The notes: generated from the sequence alone by a model not told the origin. DNA of 6,375 nucleotides from Deltaproteobacteria bacterium RBG_13_52_11 (GCA_001797745.1 MGQF01000005.1:1-6375); one strand, 5' to 3'. Positions 1-6,261 are shown, numbered from the stretch's first letter. Translations and numbers: made by a program.

Positions 1-127
1 GCTTGTAAGGCATGGCACCCGCCACGATCTTTATAGAAATCCAAAAACCGGCAAGAAGCAGGCTATCCCAAGACATAATGAAATAGACGAGAATCTTGCA
101 AAGCACATTCTAAAGGAATTGGCATAA
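1..127 (+). CDS. hicA: HicA-type toxin (mRNA interferase), C-terminal part only
   Basis: This reading frame is open from the left edge (first full codon at base 2) and ends at TAA 125-127, leaving 41 residues. They contain G-T-R-H-D, then YRNPKTGKK, then PRHNEI, and end in LAKHILKELA. HicA toxins are small double-stranded-RNA-binding-fold proteins that cleave mRNA and are held in check by a HicB antitoxin. Their catalytic histidine sits in a Gly-Ser/Thr-x-His motif, matched here by the His of GTRHD, so the active-site residue appears intact. The family is usually about 60-80 residues, so roughly the first 20-30 residues lie outside the window. No HicB-like frame follows in the 83 bases before the convergent suhB stop, so an antitoxin gene would have to be upstream, off the edge. 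The family call rests on remembered motif similarity. Whether the gene is intact cannot be judged from this fragment. Confidence 0.8.
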   Translation, partial: LVRHGTRHDLYRNPKTGKKQAIPRHNEIDENLAKHILKELA

Positions 128-210
128 CCACCTTATGCAGCCAATCGCAGGAAAGCCGGCGCTGGCTGGTCTTTGTGCTTGGTAGCAACAGTGTCACAAG
201 GGCATCTGAT

Positions 211-996
211 TTAACTCCCTTTCTGCAACACCCTAATCATCTCCTCGTGAATCTTTCCATTGCTGGCCAGCGTCTCCTTGCCATTGACGTCCAGAGCCTT
301 GCCGCGAAAGTCCGTCCCCTTGCCGCCGGCTTCCTCAATAATGAGCTTGCCGACTGCCACATCCCAGGGGTAGAGCTTCAATTCCCAGAATCCGTCAAAC
401 CTCCCCGCAGCCACATAGCAGAGGTCCAGGGCTGCCGAACCGTCCCTCCTGATGGCCCGGGCCTCCATGATGAAGCGGTTGAAGTGATCCAGGTTGTTCT
501 CCGGGCTTTCCCTGAGGTCGTAGGGGAACCCCGTACAGATGAGGGCATTGGTGAGACGCTCGGTCGCGGAGACGGAGATCCTCTCGTTGTTGAGAAAGGC
601 CCCCTTGCCCAGTTGGGCAGTAAAGAGCTCGTCTAAGAGGGGATCGTATACCGCCCCCAAAACGATCTTCCCTTCCAGCTCCAGGGCGATGGAGGTGCAG
701 AAGCACGGATATCCGTGGGCATAGTTGGTAGTCCCGTCGAGGGGATCGACGATCCAGCGAAAGGGGGAAGGGAACTCATCAGTCATCGGGGTCTCTTCGG
801 TCAAGATGTTGTGCTGGGGGAAGGCCTCCTTGATGATCTCGACGATCCTTGCCTCACACCTCCTGTCCACCTCGGTGACGAGGTTGATCGCTCCTTTGAG
901 CTCGATTCGCTTATCTTTTCGCAACCACTCCCGTTGGATGTGTCCTGCTGCCTGAGCAGCACGAACAGCGACCTCAAGCAGGCCTTCCAGATTCAT
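211..996 (-). CDS. suhB: Inositol-1-monophosphatase family protein SuhB
   Basis: This complete 261-residue protein is the usual length for bacterial SuhB, a Mg2+-dependent, Li+-sensitive phosphatase that hydrolyses inositol monophosphates and related sugar phosphates in the cytoplasm. In some bacteria SuhB also binds RNA polymerase antitermination complexes; whether this one does cannot be read from the sequence. The metal-binding motifs are all present: TEVD at 41-44, LTEE at 65-68, WIVDPLDGTTN at 81-91 (Asp84, Asp87, Gly88, Thr89) and WDVAVG at 211-216 (Asp212). GSAALDLCYVAAGRFDGFWE at 186-205 is a typical SuhB-group segment. The ATG at 994-996 is preceded by GAGGA at 1003-1007 with a 6-base spacer, which supports this start. 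It lies 340 bases downstream of alaS, behind a repeat-rich gap, so it probably has its own transcription start, although I found no convincing promoter. Its stop converges on the hicA-like gene 83 bases away. A related member of the superfamily such as CysQ is less likely given the motif wording and length. Confidence 0.93.
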   Translation of the reverse strand: MNLEGLLEVAVRAAQAAGHIQREWLRKDKRIELKGAINLVTEVDRRCEARIVEIIKEAFPQHNILTEETPMTDEFPSPFRWIVDPLDGTTNYAHGYPCFCTSIALELEGKIVLGAVYDPLLDELFTAQLGKGAFLNNERISVSATERLTNALICTGFPYDLRESPENNLDHFNRFIMEARAIRRDGSAALDLCYVAAGRFDGFWELKLYPWDVAVGKLIIEEAGGKGTDFRGKALDVNGKETLASNGKIHEEMIRVLQKGS

Positions 997-1088
997 TGCT
1001 TTTCCTCATGAGCAGTAGAGTAATCGTCTAAAAAATAAAACAGCTATATATCCTTTCCCCGAGAGACTATGTCGCAATTCAAACAGTT

Positions 1089-1116
1089 CCCTCGCCCCAC
1101 GTCAGTGGGGAGAGGG
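1089..1116. repeat. Hairpin, 12-base arms, one mismatch
   Basis: CCCTCGCCCCAC at 1089-1100 pairs with GTGGGGAGAGGG at 1105-1116 around the 4-base loop GTCA, with a single G/A mismatch. It forms the left terminal hairpin of the composite element. On the suhB-sense strand it is not followed by a T-run, so it is not a canonical intrinsic terminator. Confidence 0.85.
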
Positions 1117-1180
1117 TGGGGGTGAGGGGTTCAACTAAAAAGCTTTTAACATATTTTTTATTGTAACCCCTCATCCTGCA

Positions 1181-1211
1181 CCTTCTCCCCTTAATTAGTA
1201 AGGGGAGAAGG
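1181..1211. repeat. Perfect hairpin, 13-base arms
   Basis: CCTTCTCCCCTTA at 1181-1193 is the exact reverse complement of TAAGGGGAGAAGG at 1199-1211, with the 5-base loop ATTAG. It is the strongest stem in the window and the right terminal hairpin of the composite element. On the minus strand, downstream of alaS, it is followed by TGCAGGATGAGG rather than a T-run. It could still block RNA decay or slow polymerase at the alaS 3' end. Confidence 0.9.
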
Positions 1212-1336
1212 GATATTTGGTGCTAACATGTAATTACTACACGGCCTCGGGGGGAGAGGAAATAAATTGATTTTCTGCATAAAGCTGAAAAGGGTTGAAC
1301 GGTATCGTATACGCTGGAAGGGTTAATTAAGCTCCA

Positions 1337-3979
1337 CTATGAGGCTTGCTTTTCCACGATCGTATAGATCGCCTTCAAGGCGTCTGCCAGCCGCTCCACT
1401 TTATCGCTCCCTGCCCGGGCTAAGGTGGGGTTCCCGCCTCCCCTGCCTCCTATGATCTCGGCTATCCCCTGAATCAATTCGTCGGCGCGGAATTGTTCGG
1501 CCAGGTCCTTGGTGACCATGAGCACCAGCGTTATCTTTCCTTCGTGCGCACCCCCTACAAGGACGACCCCCGAACCAATCTTATCCTTGATGCCGTCCCC
1601 CATCTCCCGGAGGCCCTTGGGGTCCATATCATCCACACGAAAGGCAACTACCTTAATACCGTTTATCTCTTTGACTTCCGGCCCTGCCCCTGTTTGCGCC
1701 GTGGCAATCCTGCGGCGAAGGGCCTCGATCTCCCGCTCCAAGGCCCGCTGCCCTGCCAAGAGCCGCTCCACCTTGGCGGCAACTTCACCGGGCCTTGCCT
1801 TGAGGAGCTGAGCCGCCTCCTTGAGCTCTTGCTCCACTGATCGGAGATGGTCAAAGGCCCCTTGACCAGTCACGGCCTCTATCCTCCTCACCCCGGCGGC
1901 GATCCCGCTCTCGGAGAGCACCTTGAAGATCCCTATCTCCCCGGTCCTTGCCACATGGCTACCCCCGCACAGCTCCTGGCTGTAATCCCCGAGAGATATC
2001 ACCCGGGCCTCTTCACCATACTTCTCGCCGAACAGCGCCGTGGCCCCTTTCTCAATGGCCTCTTCCGTGGCCATGACCTCAACCGCAACCGGCGTATCCT
2101 CCCATATCCATCGGTTTACCAATGCCTCAATTCGCTCCAGGGTATCCGGATCTATCGCCTCAAAGTGGGTAAAATCGAAGCGCAACCGCTCGGGCGCAAC
2201 CAGCGAGCCGGCCTGGTTGATCTGCCCCCCCACAACCCTTCTCAAGGCCGCCTGCAAGAGGTGGGTGGCGGTGTGGTTGCGGGCCGTTGCTTGCCTGCGC
2301 TCCCCGTCCACCTGTAGGTGGACCTTATCCCCGACAGTGACCTTCCCCTCCTTGATCACCCCCTTGTGCACGATGAGCTCAGGGAGGGGACGGATGGTAT
2401 CGCTCACCTCCAGCAAAAGACCCTTGCCTTGGATGACCCCCTGATCCCCCACCTGCCCTCCAGACTCCCCATAAAAGGGGGTTTGGGCGGTGATGATCTC
2501 CACCTCCTCCCCTTGGCGAGCGGAGAGAGCGAACTGGTCTTTTTTGATTATCTTCATGACCTCTGAGGCGATTTGCAGGGTCTCATAGCCGACAAACGGG
2601 ATGGCAACCCCCTCGGCAATCACCCCCTGATAGATGGGGGGGATACCCTCTCCCATCTCCCCCTTCCACGCGTCCCGCGCCCGCTTCCTCTGGTCCTCCA
2701 TGGACCGTTCAAACCCCGCGAGATCGATGGTCATCCCCTTTTCCCTGACGATGTCCTCGGTCAAATCGATGGGAAACCCAAAAGTATCGTAGAGCTTGAA
2801 GGCCACCTCCCCAGGGAAGACCCCTTTGCCCTTCACCTTGAGCCGTTCCACCTCGTCCTGCAAGACCTTGAGCCCATAGTCCAAGGTCACTGAGAAACGT
2901 TCTTCCTCCCGCTGGAGGATCTGCGTAAGATGTTTTTTACCCTCCTTGATCTCCGGATAGACCTCCCCCATCACGTCTCCCACCCTGTCTGCCATGGGGA
3001 CGAGAAAGGGGCCCTCTATGCCCAAGAGCTTACCATGGCGCAGGGCCCGGCGGATGATCCTGCGCAGCACGTATCCTCTCCCCTCATTGGCCGGAAGGAC
3101 TCCATCGGCGAGGAGAAAGGTTACTGCCCTGGCGTGGTCGGCGATCACCCTCATGGATACATCCTTGTCTGCATCGGCCCCATACGTTGCTCCGCTGATC
3201 TCCTCAGCGCGCCCTATGATCCCTTGAAAGAGGTCGGTGTCGTAATTACTCTTCACCCCCTGGACCACCGCCGCGATACGCTCTAACCCCATCCCCGTAT
3301 CGATGCTCGGCTTAGGCAGGGGGGTTAAACGACCATCCTGCTCTCGCGAGTATTGCATGAAGACCAGGTTCCAAAGCTCCAAAAATCGGTCGCAATCGCA
3401 ACCCACCCCGCAGGCGGGAGAACCACATCCCACTTTCTCTCCCTGATCGATGATGATCTCTGAACAGGGGCCGCAGGGGCCGGTATCTCCCATGGCCCAG
3501 AAGTTATCCTTCTCGCCCATGCGCACGATCCGATCCGCTGGCAGCCCGATCCGCTTCTGCCATATGCTGGCAGCCGCGTCATCCTCCTTGAAGACCGAGA
3601 CCCACAAATGCTCGGTGGGGAGGTGCAGGTCCTGGGTGAGGAACTCCCACCCCATCTCGATGGCCCCTTCTTTGAAGTAGTCACCGAAGGAGAAATTCCC
3701 TAACATCTCAAAGAAGGTGTGATGGCGGGCCGTCCTGCCCACGTTCTCCATGTCGTTGTGTTTTCCCCCTGCCCGCAGACACTTCTGCGCTGAGGTGGCT
3801 CGGTTATACTCTCTGGTCTCCTCCTGAAGAAAGACACGTTTGAACTGGACCATCCCGGCATTGGTAAACAGGAGGGTGGAATCGTCATAGGGCACCAAGG
3901 GAGAGCTCTTGACGACCCTATGACCCCGTTGCTCAAAATAGTGTAAAAAGGCGGCCCGTACTTCGTCTCCTCTCATCAT
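1337..3979 (-). CDS. alaS: Alanyl-tRNA synthetase
   Basis: This complete 880-residue class II synthetase, of standard bacterial length, attaches alanine to tRNA-Ala and hydrolyses mischarged Ser- and Gly-tRNA-Ala. The catalytic core spans about 1-240: FTNAGMVQFK at 38-47, RATSAQKCLRAGGKHND at 60-76, the motif 2 region HHTFFEMLGNFSFGDYFK at 86-103 and motif 3 DTGMGLER at 227-234. A tRNA-recognition segment NEGRGYVLRRIIRRALRHG lies at 298-316. The editing domain has HTATH (His569, His573) and CGGSH (Cys671, His675), the four metal ligands of a working editing site. After a coiled segment (about 712-760), the C-Ala/DHHA1 domain ends with the glycine loop GGRGGGNP at 844-851. The insertion at 183-198 carries four cysteines (185, 190, 194, 196). 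The frame starts at the tandem ATGATG directly after the pilT stop; N-terminal alignment with the family (DEVRAAFLHYFEQRGH) supports this start, with the first ATG chosen. It is the third gene of the recA-pilT-alaS unit. Confidence 0.98.
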   Translation of the reverse strand: MMRGDEVRAAFLHYFEQRGHRVVKSSPLVPYDDSTLLFTNAGMVQFKRVFLQEETREYNRATSAQKCLRAGGKHNDMENVGRTARHHTFFEMLGNFSFGDYFKEGAIEMGWEFLTQDLHLPTEHLWVSVFKEDDAAASIWQKRIGLPADRIVRMGEKDNFWAMGDTGPCGPCSEIIIDQGEKVGCGSPACGVGCDCDRFLELWNLVFMQYSREQDGRLTPLPKPSIDTGMGLERIAAVVQGVKSNYDTDLFQGIIGRAEEISGATYGADADKDVSMRVIADHARAVTFLLADGVLPANEGRGYVLRRIIRRALRHGKLLGIEGPFLVPMADRVGDVMGEVYPEIKEGKKHLTQILQREEERFSVTLDYGLKVLQDEVERLKVKGKGVFPGEVAFKLYDTFGFPIDLTEDIVREKGMTIDLAGFERSMEDQRKRARDAWKGEMGEGIPPIYQGVIAEGVAIPFVGYETLQIASEVMKIIKKDQFALSARQGEEVEIITAQTPFYGESGGQVGDQGVIQGKGLLLEVSDTIRPLPELIVHKGVIKEGKVTVGDKVHLQVDGERRQATARNHTATHLLQAALRRVVGGQINQAGSLVAPERLRFDFTHFEAIDPDTLERIEALVNRWIWEDTPVAVEVMATEEAIEKGATALFGEKYGEEARVISLGDYSQELCGGSHVARTGEIGIFKVLSESGIAAGVRRIEAVTGQGAFDHLRSVEQELKEAAQLLKARPGEVAAKVERLLAGQRALEREIEALRRRIATAQTGAGPEVKEINGIKVVAFRVDDMDPKGLREMGDGIKDKIGSGVVLVGGAHEGKITLVLMVTKDLAEQFRADELIQGIAEIIGGRGGGNPTLARAGSDKVERLADALKAIYTIVEKQAS

Positions 3980-5131
3980 CTAAAACTTTTCTACCTCCGG
4001 CTCTTCCTCTCCCTTTTTATCCACCTTCTCGAACTCATCCCAGGTCATATCGCTCGTGGCCAGGATTCCCTTGACCCTGAGGGCAAAGTCGTCGGGGTTG
4101 CTGCTGTGGCGCAGGGCCTCCTCGTAGGTAATCAACTCCTGCGTGAGCAGCAACATGAGGGATTGGTCAAAGGTCTGCATGTGGTAGGTGGCGTGCCCCT
4201 GAGTGATGGCCTCATGGATCTCGTGGGTCTTATCTTTATCTACGATACAGTCCCGGATGCGGGCGGTAGAGAGCATGATCTCCACCGCGGGGACTCTCCC
4301 CATCCCATCGGCCCGGGGCAAGAGCCGCTGGGAGACCACACCTTTGAGTATCCCGGCCAACTGGAGTCTGATCTGTTTCTGCTGATAGGGAGGATAGACG
4401 GCGACGATCCTGTTCACCGTCTCCGCGGCATCCAGGGTGTGGAGGGTACTGAGGACGAGGTGTCCGGTCTCGGCAGCCAAGATGGCAGTCTCAATGGTTT
4501 CAAAGTCCCGCATCTCCCCCACGAGGATCACGTCAGGGTCCTGGCGCAAGGCCATCTTCAGGGCCTGGGCAAAGTTATCGGTATCCGTGCCGATCTCTCT
4601 CTGGCTGACAATTCCCTTTTGGTCGCGATGGAGGAACTCAATGGGGTCCTCGATGGTAATGATGTGAGAGCGTCGGTTAGAGTTGATATAGTCTATCATG
4701 GCCGCCAGGGTGGTGGACTTGCCGCTGCCGGTGGTGCCGGTCAAGAGGACCAGGCCTCTCACCTCCTTGGAGATCCGTTCCAAAACCTCCACCGGGAGGT
4801 TGAGCTCCTCGAACCCCTTGATCCCGAAGGGGATCACCCGCAGGGCGACGGCGATGGTCCCCCGCTGCTGGAAGATGTTGACCCGGAATCTCCCCAGACC
4901 GGAGATGCCATAACCCATGTCCATCTCCATCTCACGCAGGAATCGCTCCCGCTGCCGCTCGCTCATGATCTGATACGCCAGTTTGGCTATTTCGCTGGCG
5001 TCCATCGCCGCGTAGTCCTTGAGGGGGACCAACTCCCCGTCAATCCTCAGAATGGGGGGCTGGCCGACCTTAAAGTGGATATCAGAGGCCCGGTTGTTCA
5101 GGGCAACGAGGAGTACATCACTCAGATCCAT
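3980..5131 (-). CDS. pilT: PilT/PilU-family type IV pilus retraction ATPase
   Basis: This complete 383-residue hexameric secretion-type ATPase belongs to the group that pulls type IV pili in from the cytoplasmic side of the inner membrane, powering twitching, DNA uptake and surface sensing. An N-terminal PAS-like domain (about 1-100) has the ASDIHFKVGQPPILRIDGEL opening at 15-34. The ATPase core shows Walker A GTTGSGKST at 132-140, the Asp box ITIEDPIEF at 158-166, Walker B ILVGEMRD at 202-209 and the His box HLVLSTLHTLDA at 224-235. The C-terminal retraction motif, AIRNLIRE in classic PilT, reads RIRDCIVD at 291-298. The tail from about 355 is acidic and charged. PilT versus PilU is not settled: the late segment MQTFDQSL (318-325) occurs in both. 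The start overlaps the recA end by 14 bases and has AAGGAGGT 5 bases upstream; the stop abuts alaS. No other pilus genes are in the window. Assembly ATPases such as PilB are much longer. Confidence 0.94.
   Translation of the reverse strand: MDLSDVLLVALNNRASDIHFKVGQPPILRIDGELVPLKDYAAMDASEIAKLAYQIMSERQRERFLREMEMDMGYGISGLGRFRVNIFQQRGTIAVALRVIPFGIKGFEELNLPVEVLERISKEVRGLVLLTGTTGSGKSTTLAAMIDYINSNRRSHIITIEDPIEFLHRDQKGIVSQREIGTDTDNFAQALKMALRQDPDVILVGEMRDFETIETAILAAETGHLVLSTLHTLDAAETVNRIVAVYPPYQQKQIRLQLAGILKGVVSQRLLPRADGMGRVPAVEIMLSTARIRDCIVDKDKTHEIHEAITQGHATYHMQTFDQSLMLLLTQELITYEEALRHSSNPDDFALRVKGILATSDMTWDEFEKVDKKGEEEPEVEKF
3993..3998 (-). promoter_or_regulatory. Ribosome binding site of alaS, unusually distant
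   Basis: GGAGGT lies within the last codons of pilT, 13 bases before the first alaS ATG (3977-3979) and 16 before the second (3974-3976). No closer purine-rich site exists upstream, because the stop codon TAG touches ATGATG directly. Ribosomes finishing pilT could re-initiate in place, which would make the long spacing tolerable. That mechanism is inferred. Confidence 0.5.
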
Positions 5132-6152
5132 CTCCTACCTCCTTGTCCTTGTGAGCTTTGGGAAGCTTGTCCTGCTCCTGGATCTTACCCACGATCTCCT
5201 CTCTCACCTCTGGGTTCTCCTTCAGAAAGGTCTTGGCATTTTCCCTCCCCTGGCCGATCCGGGTGTCGCCGAAGGAGTACCACGTACCCATCTTCTCCAG
5301 GATATTAAGGTCAGTGGCGAGGTCCACGATCTCCCCATCTCGGGAGATCCCCTGTCCATAGATGATATCGAACTGCACCTCCTTAAAGGGAGGGGCCACT
5401 TTATTTTTTACCACCCGTACCTTGGTTCGATTTCCCACCACATCCTGGCCTTGCTTGATAGTGGCTATCTTCCTGATATCCAGCCTCACGGATGAGTAGA
5501 ACTTGAGGGCGTTCCCACCGGGTGTGGTCTCCGGATTACCGAACATCACGCCGATCTTCATCCGGATCTGATTGATGAAGATCACAATGGTCTTTGATTT
5601 GTTGATGGTGGCCGCCAGCTTCCGCAGGGCCTGGGACATGAGCCTCGCCTGCAGGCCCATGTGGGCGTCTCCCATATCCCCTTCGATCTCCGCCCGGGGT
5701 ACCAGGGCCGCCACCGAATCGATGACGATCACATCCACGGCTCCGCTCCGAACCAAGATCTCCGCGATCTCCAGGGCCTGTTCACCGGTGTCGGGCTGGG
5801 ACACGAGGAGATCCTCCACCTTCACCCCTAACTGCTCGGCATAGTTGAGATCGAGGGCGTGCTCGGCATCGATAAAGGCCGCTATCCCCGCCTTTTGGGC
5901 CTCGGCCACCACGTGGAGGGCCAAGGTGGTCTTCCCTGAGGACTCGGGACCGAAGATCTCCACCACCCTGCCCCGGGGGAGTCCCCCTACCCCGAGGGCC
6001 AGATCCAGGCCCAGAGAACCGGTGGATAGGGCCTGAATCTCCGCTGGTCGTACATCAGCTCCGAGGCGCATGATGGACCCCTTGCCAAACTGCTTCTCAA
6101 TCTGTGTGACGGCCACGCTGACTGCCTTGTCCTTTTCTTTGTCCAGTTCCAT
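5118..6152 (-). CDS. recA: Recombinase RecA
   Basis: RecA forms ATP-dependent filaments on single-stranded DNA, drives strand exchange and triggers LexA self-cleavage in the SOS response. Read from the upstream ATG at 6158 the protein has 346 residues; from the ATG at 6152 it has 344, normal for the family. I prefer 6152 because GGAGG at 6159-6163 lies 6 bases before it, whereas the same site touches the upstream ATG with no spacer. In 346-residue numbering: Walker A GPESSGKT at 70-77, catalytic glutamate Glu99 in FIDAEHALD, Walker B VIVIDSVAAL with Asp147, loop L1 region EIEGDMGDAHMGLQAR at 157-172, and the L2 region from NQIRMKIGV (Gln197) through MFGNPETTPGGNALKF to about 220. All key residues are intact. 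The C-terminal domain ends in a charged tail of mixed lysine and acidic residues. It is the first gene of the pilT-alaS unit and overlaps pilT by 14 bases; no recX follows. Confidence 0.98.
   Translation of the reverse strand: MELDKEKDKAVSVAVTQIEKQFGKGSIMRLGADVRPAEIQALSTGSLGLDLALGVGGLPRGRVVEIFGPESSGKTTLALHVVAEAQKAGIAAFIDAEHALDLNYAEQLGVKVEDLLVSQPDTGEQALEIAEILVRSGAVDVIVIDSVAALVPRAEIEGDMGDAHMGLQARLMSQALRKLAATINKSKTIVIFINQIRMKIGVMFGNPETTPGGNALKFYSSVRLDIRKIATIKQGQDVVGNRTKVRVVKNKVAPPFKEVQFDIIYGQGISRDGEIVDLATDLNILEKMGTWYSFGDTRIGQGRENAKTFLKENPEVREEIVGKIQEQDKLPKAHKDKEVGDGSE
5137..5144 (-). promoter_or_regulatory. Ribosome binding site of pilT, inside recA
   Basis: AAGGAGGT, an essentially perfect Shine-Dalgarno sequence, sits 5 bases before the pilT ATG (5129-5131), within the last recA codons (Lys-Glu-Val). 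It fixes the pilT start and, with the 14-base overlap, implies translational coupling of pilT to recA. Confidence 0.85.
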
Positions 6153-6158
6153 GGGCAT

Positions 6159-6163
6159 CCTCC
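6159..6163 (-). promoter_or_regulatory. Ribosome binding site deciding the recA start
   Basis: GGAGG lies directly against the ATG at 6156-6158 but 6 bases before the in-frame ATG at 6150-6152. Normal spacing favours the second ATG, removing Met-Pro from the N-terminus. Confidence 0.75.
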
Positions 6164-6173
6164 CTCGTGGTGA

Positions 6174-6190
6174 GTTATGGAGAAAATAAC
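6174..6190. promoter_or_regulatory. Short dyad GTTAT-N7-ATAAC upstream of recA
   Basis: Perfect 5-base arms (6174-6178 and 6186-6190) are separated by 7 bases, 22 bases before the preferred recA start. The size and position could suit an operator or a weak RNA stem. It does not match the LexA boxes I know (CTG-N10-CAG; GAAC-N4-GTTC), and 5-base arms can arise by chance. Confidence 0.25.
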
Positions 6191-6196
6191 CATTAC

Positions 6197-6253
6197 TATT
6201 TCCTCTCCCCGTCCTTATGGGGCCGGGACCTTACGGCCCGCGGCGGGAGAGGA
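6197..6253. repeat. GC-rich palindrome upstream of recA, related to the alaS-suhB repeat
   Basis: TCCTCTCCC at 6201-6209 is the exact reverse complement of GGGAGAGGA at 6245-6253. Within it a second perfect stem, GGGCCG at 6220-6225 and CGGCCC at 6234-6239, has an 8-base loop. The left edge TATTTCCTCTCCCC (6197-6210) recurs exactly on the minus strand at 1264-1251, and 12 of 14 bases match 1048-1061. It is a second, differently filled copy of the same repeat type and would lie in the recA 5' leader if transcription starts upstream of it. Confidence 0.7.
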
Positions 6254-6261
6254 GGGATAAA

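Larger units (their letters stand above)
1048..1264. repeat. Nested inverted-repeat element, MITE-like or REP-like
   Basis: The element is a set of inverted pairs, one inside the other. The outer pair is CCCCGAG at 1057-1063 with CTCGGGG at 1246-1252, embedded in similar ends (ATATCCTTTCCCCG at 1048-1061; TATTTCCTCTCCCC on the minus strand at 1264-1251). Inside, two hairpins (1089-1116 and 1181-1211) are followed inward by a perfect 9-base pair, TGAGGGGTT at 1123-1131 and AACCCCTCA at 1165-1173. The A/T-rich core at 1132-1164 includes the palindrome AAAAGCTTTT at 1138-1147. Each half thus reads, from outside in, hairpin, G-rich linker, TGAGGGGTT. Short repeats of the CCCTCTCCC...GGGAGAGGG...GGGTGAGGG kind are, as I recall, common between genes in many bacterial genomes. 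No transposase is present. The structure is directly visible; the mobile origin is inference. Confidence 0.65.
997..1336. other. Gene-free gap between alaS and suhB, filled with inverted repeats
   Basis: No credible coding frame is present. The stretch consists of nested inverted repeats, described in separate entries. Close to suhB there is an A/T-rich part (1023-1051) with TATATA at 1045-1050 on both strands, but I could not pair it with a good -35 box at a normal distance. Just after the alaS stop (1337-1339) the sequence is unremarkable down to about 1265, with no hairpin followed by a T-run. Termination of the recA-pilT-alaS transcript is therefore not explained by a canonical intrinsic terminator. 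The large hairpins may serve that role or protect the 3' end; this is inference. Confidence 0.7.

Noticed and set aside
128..210. Shared bidirectional terminator between hicA and suhB
   Set aside because: Only 4-5 base stems around AGCCGGCGCTGGCT were found, without a T-run on either strand.
175..1011. Plus-strand frames opposite suhB
   Set aside because: They mirror the suhB codons and carry no motif or ribosome binding site; the minus-strand protein has every SuhB motif.
1045..1050. TATATA as a -10 box for suhB
   Set aside because: No -35-like hexamer lies 16-18 bases upstream; the nearest, TTGCGA, is 21 bases away.
1181..1211. Intrinsic terminator for alaS
   Set aside because: The stem is strong, but no T-run follows on the minus strand, and it is part of a larger symmetrical repeat about 125-155 bases past the stop codon.
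1089..1211. CRISPR array
   Set aside because: The repeated parts are inverted, not direct, differ from each other and are not separated by regular spacers.
1057..1996. CCCCGAGAGA shared by the gap (1057) and the alaS coding region (1987)
   Set aside because: The 10-base match is isolated, one copy lies in conserved coding sequence, and the flanks are unrelated beyond a few bases, so it is most likely chance.
1847..3286. Series of plus-strand open frames of about 80-160 codons opposite alaS
   Set aside because: All lie antisense to the continuous AlaRS coding frame, show low-complexity composition and contain no recognisable domain.
4106..5308. Open frame of 400 codons on the plus strand across pilT and the end of recA
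   Set aside because: It is antisense to two unmistakable genes in conserved coding frames, its translation is rich in Gly, Pro, His and Leu without any family motif, and it has no convincing ribosome binding site. It is a by-product of the codon usage of the real genes.
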